DNA of 10,204 bases from Ichthyophonus hoferi (GCA_002751075.1 NAOQ01000021.1:242103-252306), one strand, 5' to 3'. Positions 1 to 8,656 are shown, numbered from the stretch's first letter. Translations and numbers: made by a program. The notes: a model not told the origin generated them from the sequence alone.

Positions 1-320
1 TGGGGTGGGGGGGAATACTATTCAATAAAAGGACTGCTAACTAAATATATAGATTAAACAATTCAATAGAGCGAAGCAATGAATTCCAGCATTAACCTGA
101 ATCAGGATTCTAATAAATGTCTTAAATGATATTAAGACAAGCAGCAGTGCAATAAACAACACACTTTCTGGTACAATGGAGGGAACCCAATCTTCCGTAA
201 TCTCTTATGTCCAAAAGGATATAAAGAGTAGACAGGTTTTGCTACCAGAATTGGGCCACTTGAGGGGGCGTGCGGAAAGACCATGTCAGCATTGAGAAGG
301 TACAGATTGTTTTGATAGAG

Positions 321-1480
321 TTAGCCAATAATAATGGTGCAACTGTTCAGTGCCACCATTGCTTGATTAGCTGAGAAAGTAGTGACAACATCCAGCCCAT
401 AAAGACCAGAAATAGAAAATAGATTGATTGAAGCTGACTGCACATAGAACACAGGTTTTACAGCAATGATTTGTGTGGTCAGATGCAACCTTAACATTAC
501 TGTTCTTGTCAGCGTTGCTACAGTTTGGTTACCATTGGCCATAGTGATTGGAATGTTCATGGGAGTTCCTTCTGTGAATGCTCCCAGTGTTGAGCACATG
601 TGCATGCTGACGCCAGAGGGTATCATGAAGCTTCCCTTTGAAAAACCTAATACTGTAGCTACTAAACCTGCATGCACTAGTAAGATGGTGGAGTTTTAAA
701 CAGATATACTGTGAAGTTGAATAATTCCCATGTGGACTTGTTGTTGTTGTTGTTTCGGTTGGAACTCCTCCCTAGTTTTGCCAAAGTTTGGACGACCTTG
801 GTGTTTATTGAAGTCCATTGTGTTGTGGTGGACATATTTCCCTGGATGGTAATCACAATAAAAATTGTTTTGCTTTTGAGATTGTGGTAGCCATTAGGCT
901 TCTTATCAGGGTTGTTGAATTTGTTGTGGCCTGGCCTTTCCCCATTAACCTTTTGTGTGCCATATGACCTGCTATGAAGGTCGTACGGTTTTTGGGTGGT
1001 GTAACCGGTCTTTTCCAATGTGTGGAAACTTCAACTGCACTTGTAGGACTCAACTACACAAATAATGATTTGCTAGGAAGGGAATTCGTTGTTTTGTGCC
1101 TTTTGTGCCTCCAACATAGCGATTGCACCTTCTTATCTAGGTAGGGTGTAAATGACTTGAGGGTCGGCGGCCATAATGAAATCGTCATGCATTTCACGAA
1201 TACTACCATATAGCTTGGTAGCGGCAGCTTTGAAATGTGCCATGAATGTAGAGGCTAATTCACCTCTTTCAATTTTGACTTGAAGGAAATCATCACGCCA
1301 TGCTGCAATGGAGGTTATGCCTAAGGCCTTGGATAGTTTGATCCTTTTGTCAAAAGCAAATTCATTGCTCTTTGTGTCATCAAGAGCAGCATATTCACGT
1401 TTTGGTGTGTCTACCAGGTTGTTGAGGTAGTGGCCTGTCAAACATTTGTCCATACAGTGAACACCACCTGCCTGGATACA
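321..1480 (-). mobile_element. Ty1/copia LTR-retrotransposon fossil, gag to protease part
   Basis: The minus strand holds three successive retrotransposon-like segments. At 1453-1133 is a gag-like segment (contains ITSIAAWRDDFLQVKIERGE and FMAHFKAAATKLYG). At ~1053-677 are basic, Asn/Lys/His-rich stretches at the place of a nucleocapsid. At 677-321 a segment matches the copia protease and pre-integrase region in layout, with the pattern 'SG.S.HM', 'FTEGTPMNIPITMANGNQT', 'VFYVQSASINLFSISGL' and 'CTII'. The order gag, nucleocapsid, protease is that of copia elements. The element is broken: its parts lie in different frames with several breaks, and I could not place integrase, reverse transcriptase or LTRs here. 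It looks old. The gag part is less certain than the protease part. Confidence 0.65.
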
Positions 1481-1536
1481 TTGACATTTCTTGACAGATG
1501 GAGCCTTTTGGTGACGGGTGGTACATCTCTCATATG

Positions 1537-1620
1537 CAGTGAAGATATGAAGATCTTTACTTCACTGGTAGTAAAGATATGTACTTATTGTTGATTTTCA
1601 AAAGATCTTTTGAGTATCAA
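1537..1620. repeat. Cluster of inverted repeats around AGATCT
   Basis: The sequence 1537-1567 has perfect 8-bp arms, CAGTGAAG and CTTCACTG, around a core containing the palindrome AAGATCTT. The sequence 1598-1613 is a perfect 16-bp palindrome (TCAAAAGATCTTTTGA), extended by TTGAT/ATCAA arms to 1591-1620. The cluster lies between two retrotransposon-like pieces. It may be a remnant of a small inverted-repeat element or part of the retroelement's untranslated DNA. Confidence 0.6.
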
Positions 1621-1739
1621 TTGGCAATAAATAAATACCTGTTAATATTGTTGAGCATATGGAGATAGAGGTAGTCTGAATGATGAGAAAGATGCTTTTA
1701 CAGGAGATTGTATAGATGGTAATATATTAGAGCTTGAAG

Positions 1740-2100
1740 GAGCCATTTAATGAGGCAAGGACTAAGAATGAGTGCTCTTGGACTGGAAAATATTCTCGAA
1801 ACAAGTCTTTGTTATAATAATTGGATAGGACACAAGAGATGGAACGTATTGAGCAGGTGGTGGTGCAACTGATTCTGCAAGTGATGGCACAACAGATTGT
1901 ACAGGTAGTGGTGGTTGTGAAACTGGTGGAGGAGGTGTCACACCAGACAAAACAGCCTGGGTGAGAAATCTTTGAAAAAGCCGCGCAATTGTCTACTGTT
2001 TTTGCTGATGATGTTGCTGTTGTTGATAATACTGGCACTCGTGTTGCTTTTGCATTTGCACCATCATATTTTTATGCTGCTGAACAGCTCAGCTTGAAGT
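1740..2100 (-). mobile_element. Gln-rich/Pro-rich gag-N-terminus-like fossil
   Basis: The minus strand encodes a Gln/Met/His-rich run (e.g. MVQMQKQ and YYQQQQHHQQKQ) followed by a Pro-rich run (VTPPPPVSQPPLPVQSVVPS and APPPAQYVPS). This two-part composition is typical of the N-terminal part of gag in invertebrate LTR retrotransposons, more often Ty3/gypsy or BEL than copia. It may be the upstream end of the copia-like piece at 321-1480 or a separate element. It is decayed, and no LTR or primer-binding site could be defined beside it. A low-complexity host exon is the alternative. Confidence 0.4.
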
Positions 2101-3400
2101 CAGTTTAGTTGTAAGATTGGAGACTCTGGGAGTGGAGTGGAGTGTGGATGCAAATAAATTTCAAACTGGGATTTATCTGTTTCCGTCATGTTTGGATAAT
2201 CAAAGTACTCTGTTGTGTAAACTGATTCGCTGTGTTTGAAAATATTGAAATCCTGCCTGCCCTGAATGGCCAGAGCCTCGCTGTCCTGTGCGTAATAGAG
2301 TTACTTGGTAATGGAAGCGTGCTGGTCTATAACCCCATCAGCATGCTTGTCAATTCTATCAATTTTAAAAAGCTGTGGGGATTTCCAATTGTATAACTGG
2401 TAGTGGCTATTGTTGTTTGACCAGTGCAAGTGATAATTGCTTGATAGGACATGTTTTTAAGACTCAGTTGTTGTGCTAGGGTTCTATTGAAGGCTCATAC
2501 AATAATTCTCTAGGCAACTGGCTGCAGTAATTATATTTCTTTTAATTTAAAAGGGATAGATGCTTTGATGCACTTGGATACAAATATGAAAATTGGACAA
2601 TGAGATCAATTATCAAGTGAAGCTATGCCACTACGTAAATAAACACTATCTATTATCACCATTTAGAGTCAGTAAGCAGTTCTGATTTCTGAATGACCTA
2701 ATGGAAATTCAACTTAGTAAAGAATATTTTATCAATATTAACATATACAGTTATTTTCAGGCAGCTACTTTTAAAATAATATACTATTTAAGCAATGAGA
2801 AAGAATGTACAAAGACCGAAACAGAACGACAGTTTATTTAAATTTTCATGATAACCAAAACTAGCCTCCAGCCTTTGCTCTTATACTGGACTGCTTTTTA
2901 TTGTTTCAAGTCAAGATTGATTAATCGATTCCAATCAGAATCAATCGCATACTATTATCACACCAATAATGGCATAGATCCTGCAAACTAATATAACTTG
3001 TATAAACAAAAGGTTGTGCGTTTCAAGGATCAGACTCACAATCATAATTTAGTTATAACTTTTTGATAATATTATTGTATACAATGTTTGAATTCCAAAT
3101 TAATATTTTAAAATATTAACTAGGTGGGTAATACCTACTTGCTGTTTTAACCTGGTAAAAATCATGATTTTTGGCAACCAATCCAATTGAATGTGAGTTA
3201 CGTAGTTTATTGGTTAACTAACTTTAGTCTGGTTCAGGACTTCAAATTGCGAGTCAGGTTACCTGGTTTGACTCGCCGAATACCATGCAATGGTTCTGTC
3301 CTACGATTAAGATTTAGTACTAATAGAGGAGAAAAACCATGATATGTATATATTTTGAATGCAATTGTATGTTTAATAACTGATTGAAAAATATTTTCCC
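2101..3400. other. No gene seen; AT-rich intergenic DNA
   Basis: There is no ORF of note, no tRNA-like structure and no transposon protein. A GGAGT-type short repeat (around 2128-2145) and a GC-richer patch at ~2250-2300 are visible, and either could be decayed retroelement DNA. The only strong secondary structure is the hairpin at 3249-3276. Confidence 0.6.
3249..3276. repeat. Perfect 8-bp hairpin GCGAGTCA/TGACTCGC
   Basis: The arms GCGAGTCA (3249-3256) and TGACTCGC (3269-3276) are exact reverse complements around a 12-nt loop. The loop begins with GGTTACC, which itself nests AGGT/ACCT. The GC-rich arms stand out in AT-rich surroundings. No gene is linked to it. Confidence 0.5.
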
Positions 3401-3406
3401 TTCAAC

Positions 3407-3880
3407 AGAATTGGCCAAAAAGATCACGATTTTCAATGTAGCGTAAAGTAAGGTAAAGTAGGGTAAAACTTACTAATGCTTATAGTGAATGAAAAACTGA
3501 TTAAAGCATTTTATTGGTGTAAAACAAAATGTATATTTAAACCTTATCTAATAATAAAATAAAATAAACAATAGAAATATTCTTATGCCTTTCCATAGCT
3601 GTTTCTTTGCAATAGAACTCTACAATTTAAATATTAACATTAATAATGTATTGAGTATCTAGTCAATTATTACAATCTAGTTAAAGATGATCAAAACAGG
3701 ATATAAACAATTTCCAAAACCATTAAAGCAACAATTTTAGATAAAATTAAATATTTATCAGTTTTTAATGCCTGTCATGAATAAAATATTTAATTAATGC
3801 TATAATATAATTTAGTTACGACAATAAAATAATAGCTATCCTACATTTATGTAGGATCACATATCAACAATATTAACATA
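3407..3880 (+). repeat. Dispersed repeat, copy A (full-length relative to copy B)
   Basis: This shares an ordered series of blocks with 8657-8930 in the same orientation. The blocks are GAATTGGCCAAAAAGATCA; a GTAAAGTAGGGTAAAA tandem motif; TTAAAGATGATCAAAA; AACCATTAAAGC; and TCATGAATAAAATATTT followed by TTAATG. A TATGTA(A/G)GATC-type block closes the match. Copy A carries about 190 extra bases (~3475-3668) that copy B lacks. No protein, terminal repeats or target-site duplication could be defined, so the class is unknown (nonautonomous transposon or LINE/SINE 3' piece). Confidence 0.75.
3838..3857. repeat. 20-bp near-perfect palindrome inside repeat copy A
   Basis: ATCCTACAT and ATGTAGGAT are exact 9-bp arms separated by TT. 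Copy B has only a decayed counterpart, so the structure was either lost there or gained here. Confidence 0.6.
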
Positions 3881-3987
3881 GTATTCTTGATGATGTCTTA
3901 GACATTCTAGACATCAGACAACTTATTTTCAATCACTACCTTATGATACCAATACTGTCCTGTGAACCTCATACCTGTGAACCTCAC

Positions 3988-4140
3988 AGACAACTTAATT
4001 TTTATCAATGATGGCAACACCTTTATTATGAGAGGCTTTCCTTTGAAAGAGAATATCTTTCCTGTAAACACCCAACTCCTCTGCAATTGGGACTGTACCA
4101 CAACCGATTTTCTCGTCATCACAGTTACGGAATACTCGAT
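3988..4140 (+). CDS. Candidate exon of an unrecognised protein (first of two)
   Basis: Open plus-strand frame from about 3947 to 4144, with no ATG near its 5' end, so it would have to be an internal exon. A CAG acceptor at ~3985-3987 and a GATGTAAAA donor at 4141 would frame it. The peptide (starting DNLIFINDGNTFIMRGFPLK, ending near TTTDFLVITVTEYS) alternates hydrophobic and polar residues as beta strands do. A 15-bp direct duplication (CCTGTGAACCTCATA/CCTGTGAACCTCACA, 3959-3988) lies just before it. The opposite strand is also open here, which weakens the case. I do not recognise the protein and assign no function. Confidence 0.2.
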
Positions 4141-4316
4141 GTAAAACTGGACAGTGATAGACAGCAAAAATGTGGTAGTAAGGTTAGCTAGATTAGTATG
4201 TTAAAAGATTTTGGGAATAGTAAGTAGAGACAGGTGCGTTTCATAGACCTATATTTGTTTCAAAGGTGAACACCGAACTAAGGTGCGTTTTAACGTGTCC
4301 CTTTGCATACATGGAG

Positions 4317-4524
4317 TATGAGTCTGCTAAGAAACGTCTTTATTATTGAACAAGTTAGCAAGATACCCAAGCAAGGTACTATCTATGAATTGACGTATTA
4401 TATATTTGCGGAATCTTTACCATTGACTGGTTCAATTTATATAGATAACCTTAAATTGTCGTTTAACAACAATAGGTTGCCCCAGTTATTTTCCCTGGAT
4501 TATATGCGCAATAATAATTGCTAA
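4317..4524 (+). CDS. Candidate exon of an unrecognised protein (second of two, terminal)
   Basis: Open plus-strand frame ending at the TAA at 4522-4524. A pyrimidine-rich stretch (~4285-4305) precedes in-frame AG acceptors at 4316, 4322 and 4331. With the donor at 4141, each of these joins in the same frame as the preceding candidate exon. The segment GTIYELTYYIFAES followed by GSIYIDNLKLSF resembles the paired strands of galactose-binding-like/carbohydrate-binding jelly-roll modules, which often read 'G.Y.L..Y..A ... G.IYIDN..L'. This is a pattern resemblance only. No canonical polyadenylation signal lies close downstream (the nearest AATAAA is ~4902). Confidence 0.25.
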
Positions 4525-4649
4525 TAATATTAAATGTTGTAGCTATAAACACATGCGTACATGAATTAAAGATTCTTGTTTTAACGCTCCCCCCAGGTGG
4601 ATTATTTCACCTAGAACATAAAAAATATGAATAAGAAATATAAAAAAAA

Positions 4650-4900
4650 CCTTAACATGGCGACAACTTAGCTTGAGGCTTGTCGCCCACAAAATGAGCT
4701 AGGCAATTCCTGATGGCAATCAAATGTGACTGTGGCATGGCACCTAATGGGGAAAGAAAGCGTAGGACAGTTTACTAAACTGTATATTAAATGTGCCTGC
4801 TTACTCTGGCTTTGGCTCTGACTTTGTAGGAGGCTCTGGCATCTGGCGTCTAGTGTGTCGGCAACTAGGGTGATATGTGAGGTTACTGAGTTTTTTGTAT
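4650..4900. other. GC-richer patch of unknown origin
   Basis: Composition is visibly higher in G and C than on either side. It contains imperfect CTCTGG/CTTTGG hexamer repeats at ~4803-4845. The minus strand is open for 82 codons (4916-4668), including a short QSQSQSQS run, but no family is recognisable. A decayed mobile element or an isolated exon are both possible. Confidence 0.3.
4659..4687. repeat. Perfect 8-bp hairpin GGCGACAA/TTGTCGCC
   Basis: The arms at 4659-4666 and 4680-4687 are exact reverse complements around a 13-nt loop. It opens a locally GC-richer stretch (to ~4900). Confidence 0.5.
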
Positions 4901-5557
4901 AATAAATTAATGTCACTTTGAAGCAGGAAATTTTGATTGTTCAAATGCAGATTTGAGGAAAGTATGTAGGTGTAATAAAATCAAAGCTCCACACATAGAG
5001 GTCAGTGAATGAAAGTAGGATTGAGAAGAAATATTTATGACATTCATTGATTGTTATTTTAACAGCATTGCCAGGTTTTGTGACTTTGGTAAACTATTTA
5101 AACTTTTTTTGCTATAAACAAGTAACTAAATTGATTAAATTTTTATGTTTTAATAGAAGATAATTTAACAATACTAGGCATATAATTTACATATATGTGT
5201 AGGAACGGATAATATTTAAGGTAAATCTATTTTGTGTTACAAGATCGTCAACTCCATAGCAAATTAGCTAATGAGGCATATATGGAGTAATTAATATTAC
5301 CTTATCAAGATAGAATCAGACATTTCTGGTGAGTCTGTGTGACCTTTCATCAGCTACATTGGCCAATTCAAGTATTTTATGATTAGCTTCATTTTTAGTT
5401 AATGAACCTAGTTAGGTTGGTGTTAGCCAAAAGTTAACACTGGCGATAAAACGCACTATAAAAGAAAGCAAAAGTCAATAATAAAGGACCTGCTCACACA
5501 TACACGGTATCAATAGCAAAATGTAAAGTTCTTGTAAACGCACACAAAAATACTTTG

Positions 5558-5580
5558 CATATATATATATATATAATATA
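5558..5580. repeat. AT dinucleotide microsatellite
   Basis: A run of about eight AT units followed by AATATA. Confidence 0.9.
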
Positions 5581-6581
5581 CACATCGTTACTAATCTACC
5601 ACTGGCTCTCGTATACGATAACCTCGGTTCAGATCGCCTACTCAACACTTGGCCTAATATCATAAATGGCTTTGTATACAAAAAGGGTTTAAAAACTCAG
5701 CTGGCGAATTCGTCATCAGTGACATCTCGAACCGCGCTCAGGCGCAATTTTCTAAAACACAAACAGCTTATTGGTGGACTATAGTGTAAATCAAACTACA
5801 TAACTAATATAAAATGGTTTTTTTTAGGAATTTGTCTCAGTCGGAATCGGAATAAATGAGTGACACAGAAAGAACAACATTAGTTTTCTTATGTCCACTC
5901 GCGGACCAATGGATTATCTTAAATTAAGGCTCATTTTAAGAAGTAAAAAGGATTGTATTGCGTCATTTTTCGGTTATTACTAATAAACTGAATTACCATT
6001 ACATATTTTCCGGTGTATCTACTAGCATGTCAACGTACTCAAATATGCCCCTTATAAGGATAATTCAAAATTTAGAATTTAAACCAGTTCCTTATTAAAA
6101 AGGGACAACTATACGTATGACCCCCTACTCCTTGTTTTCCAAACATATTCCTCAATGATATATGGTGAGAACCCAATGCTAAGGCGCGGACCAATTAGCA
6201 TTCCAATACCAAGATAAGTATCTATTTAAACGTTTCATACCGCTAATAGAATTTATGAGCCGCATCTCCAATAAAATATTTCTAGATGACAGTAGCCAAT
6301 CATATAAACCAGTACGAGGTTGGTTATAGCAGATAAAGCATACAATAAATTAATTTTATTATTCTAAATAATATGAATTGTCTAATGAATTTCCATATTT
6401 TCTTATTATAATAAGCTTAAATATCTTTCTTGTTCCAAACAGTATACATTATAATATGTTACATATGCAGAATATTAGTTACCTATATAGATATTATGTT
6501 TTCTCACTAAATATTGTGTAGCCTATATGTGATATTTCTAACCATATTTATAAATATATAAATATACATCTCATAGACGAG

Positions 6582-6602
6582 CATATATATATATATAATA
6601 TA
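6582..6602. repeat. AT dinucleotide microsatellite
   Basis: A run of about seven AT units followed by AATATA, almost the same sequence, with the same leading GC, as the run at 5558-5580. Confidence 0.9.
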
Positions 6603-7316
6603 AATCCTAACTCCTAATCATTCAAATCAGCATTTCTACAAAAAATCAACTTATAAATATACGTTATCTAACCACAAAATATGAACCTACTTATATTGGG
6701 TATGTGGTTTTCAATCCCTGTAGTAATTATTCAGAATTGCATGAGTTACCTTTTAATTATAATGCGGTTTTATTATTGTTGGTTTTAGCCTGTATAGAAG
6801 TATCTCACCCATGTTCATGATAGCGTTCGACTATTCCAAGTAAAGAAATTAAGATAAAACCTCGACTGTCTTTACTTACTTTCACTACAAAATCAAGAGC
6901 TCCAAATTCTGTCTCGTACAAATCCTTTTTGGACTATCAATATAATCATTATATAGATATGGAATACAGCATTGATTATTTAGATTATTATAACAACATT
7001 AGCTCTTTTGCCAGTGTAACTACATTTCGACATACAATACCTATATTTTTTTTTCAATATTTATCTCGCCTGTGGTATGCTATTTTTATCAAAAAAAAAA
7101 TGCAAGTACTAAAAACATCATTGGATACTGAGAACTTACGCTAATTGGAGCTAACAAATTTCAAATAATAAAGATAAAGCTAATATACTACTTACATAAT
7201 CAATATAATCAATTGTGATCAATAGTAGACAATAAGAATGATATTATTATTTGAAGTTCTGGATGGTCAAGATCTTTATGCTTGAAAGTATGGATTAATG
7301 CCAAATGAATAAAACA

Positions 7317-7322
7317 TTTATT
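7317..7322 (-). promoter_or_regulatory. Polyadenylation signal of the chitin-binding gene
   Basis: Minus-strand AATAAA, 51 nt past the TAG stop at 7375-7373, which implies a very short 3' untranslated region. It sits in a perfect inverted repeat (7307-7323, GAATAAA-ACA-TTTATTC), so the plus strand carries its own AATAAA at 7308-7313. Confidence 0.7.
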
Positions 7323-7372
7323 CTATTATATTATTGGCGGCTTGATGTGGCGAGTCAACCATCGCAGCTTCT

Positions 7373-8447
7373 CTAAGAACGCCTCTTAGGGATGCACTTT
7401 TTAGTGGGTTTGCTGCAAGCCTTTGGAGCAAGCTCGGCGGGTACACAAAAGCCTTGGATAGGGTCAAACACTTCCTGATTCGGACAATCATTGAGTTCCT
7501 TGATGGCACCACCAGCTGAACAGTAGAAAAACTTCCTGCAATCCTTTGGGTCACGGAAGAACTTTTGGCCGTTCAGGTCTGTAGGGCAAAAATTGTCTGG
7601 ATTGGTAAGTTTCAGACACTCAGTTCCGGCAGTGCACAGACGTGTATTAGGATTAAATACTTGTGCGCCCCCACAACCCCAGAGGAATGTTTGTCCCCTA
7701 TTTCCACAGAAATAAAACTTTCGGCAATTTTCTTTATCAACATGGTATTGGGATGCCTTCATCAAATCGTCGTTACATTGAAACTTGTATTGCGGTCTAC
7801 ACTCTGTGTCCTTAGCACAATAACGTGAGTTGGGGTCAAATACCTCGCCTTCCCCACATTCCCAGTGGTTTACCGCTCCGTTCTCTCCGCAGTTATAAAA
7901 CATTTTGCAGTTGTCAACGTCAGCATAGTTAGGGATATAATTTGCATACGCGCCGGTGGGACATTTGAAATCTTCGGCGGCAATCTCGCTTGCAACTACG
8001 GCAAGGGCTGAATATTGTGATAGGGGATGGGATATGTTAGTTAATGGAAAAATATTGTATTATAAATACTAAAAACTACAAAAATATACTCATTAACTCA
8101 AAAGATTATGTAAGGATAACTGCAGTACAGTACATCCATATTTGAAGGCCATTCATACCTGGAACAAACCACAACTAAATACCGCTAAATGCTTAAAGCC
8201 AAGCAATAAGTAAGAACCCAATTCGTAGATCTTTATTCCTATTTCTGAAATAATCTCCTGATTTTATAGACTAGTATTTTTTTTCTCATTGTGAAATTCA
8301 CTTGAAGCCGGTAGTCTCGCTTCGCTTACACAAATACCAGCTTTAGACTTCTAACCAATAATAAATATTACAAGATCTAATATAAGATGGCACCAAGAAG
8401 AAGCTCGGCTTACCTAAAATGCAGAGCGTATTTCTTGAAATAAACAT
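7373..8447 (-). CDS. Secreted three-domain chitin-binding protein (peritrophin / CPAP3-like), two exons
   Basis: Spliced CDS, join 8447-8414 and 8007-7373, 669 nt, 222 residues. It should be secreted and bind chitin in the cuticle or peritrophic matrix. Residues 1-22 form a signal peptide (MFISRNTLCILALAVVASEIAA) with cleavage probably after A22. Three CBM14/ChtBD2 domains follow, each with six Cys: C27-C45-C51-C62-C75-C81, C89-C106-C112-C123-C136-C142 and C152-C168-C174-C186-C199-C209. Spacings (X15-17, X5, X10-11, X12, X5-9) match the family. The hallmark aromatics are present: FYNC, FYFC and FFYC before the third Cys, and VFDP, VFNP and VFDP before the fifth. The tail (residues 210-222) is Lys/Arg-rich with one extra Cys, C216. 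I chose the start because exon 1 supplies a complete signal peptide in frame, with A at -3 of the ATG. Three domains resemble the insect obstructor/Gasp (CPAP3) group; a gut peritrophin is the alternative. No catalytic function is expected. Confidence 0.93.
8008..8413 (-). other. Phase-1 intron of the chitin-binding gene
   Basis: On the minus strand the intron opens with GTAAGC at 8413 and closes with TATTCAG at 8008. A perfect ACTAAC branch-point consensus lies at 8041-8036, with its branch A at 8037, about 29 nt before the acceptor. The stretch between it and the acceptor is C/T-rich. The intron splits an Ala codon (G|CC). It falls inside the signal-peptide coding region, a common intron position in secreted arthropod cuticle proteins. 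No other gene is visible in these 406 bases. Confidence 0.85.
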
Positions 8448-8510
8448 ATTTATTGTTAATCGTTGGCTGACGCAAAAATAACTAATACTCGTTATTATTT
8501 ACAGCAACAG

Positions 8511-8518
8511 TATATATA
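8511..8518 (-). promoter_or_regulatory. Probable TATA box of the chitin-binding gene
   Basis: TATATATA on the minus strand, about 64 nt upstream of the start codon at 8447. A start site about 30 nt downstream of it would leave a 5' leader of roughly 35-40 nt. The assignment rests on position and motif only; AT-rich DNA makes chance matches common. Confidence 0.45.
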
Positions 8519-8656
8519 CATACGCTCTTGTACCGTGATCTGTTGTTGTGCTTAGATCTTATCATTGAAAAGGATGCACATAATCTCCGTGCTTAGCACA
8601 GGCATAGTTTTTAAAAGTTTGCATTCATTGAACTGTAACATATAATTGGCTGTTGG

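Larger units (their letters stand above)
4920..6900. other. No gene seen; AT-rich DNA with microsatellites
   Basis: There is no convincing coding region on either strand. A GC-richer segment at ~5590-5760 contains the small palindrome GCGCTCAGGCGC (~5736-5747) and a partly open minus frame, but no recognisable product. A TATAAAAG at 5457-5464 and a palindromic CCTTATAAGG at 6050-6059 have no gene next to them. Confidence 0.55.

Noticed and set aside
466-699. Plus-strand open frame opposite the protease-like fossil
   Set aside because: Only the minus-strand reading matches a known family; this is its complement.
2960-3000. Short similarity (GGCATAGATCCTGCAAA) to 9155-9175 (GGCAGAGATCCTGTAAA)
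   Set aside because: Only about 17 bases match and flanks do not align, so it cannot be told from chance.
3838-3880. Palindrome 3838-3857 as a Helitron 3' hairpin
   Set aside because: No CTRR end follows at the usual ~10-base distance, and no matching 5' end is visible.
5457-5464. TATAAAAG, a good TATA-box match on the plus strand
   Set aside because: No coding region starts within a plausible distance, and such matches are expected by chance in AT-rich DNA.
5475-5681. Minus-strand open frame of 68 codons
   Set aside because: Part of it is translated AT microsatellite (IYIYIY) and the rest has no recognisable family.
6050-6059. CCTTATAAGG, a perfect CArG-box sequence
   Set aside because: There is no adjacent gene, and one 10-bp site in an AT-rich region is weak evidence.
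6929-7144. Plus-strand open frame of 71 codons, Tyr/Asp-rich at its start
   Set aside because: It begins with TTG, is driven by AT-rich codons and A/T homopolymers, and shows no motif. A convergent 3' exon ending at the plus-strand AATAAA at 7308 is possible but unsupported.
7318-7554. Second minus-strand frame overlapping the end of the chitin-binding gene
   Set aside because: Overlapping out-of-frame reading with no domain; a shadow of the real frame.
7565-7828. Plus-strand open frame opposite the chitin-binding gene
   Set aside because: It is a shadow of the minus-strand exon, whose regular Cys spacing is decisive.
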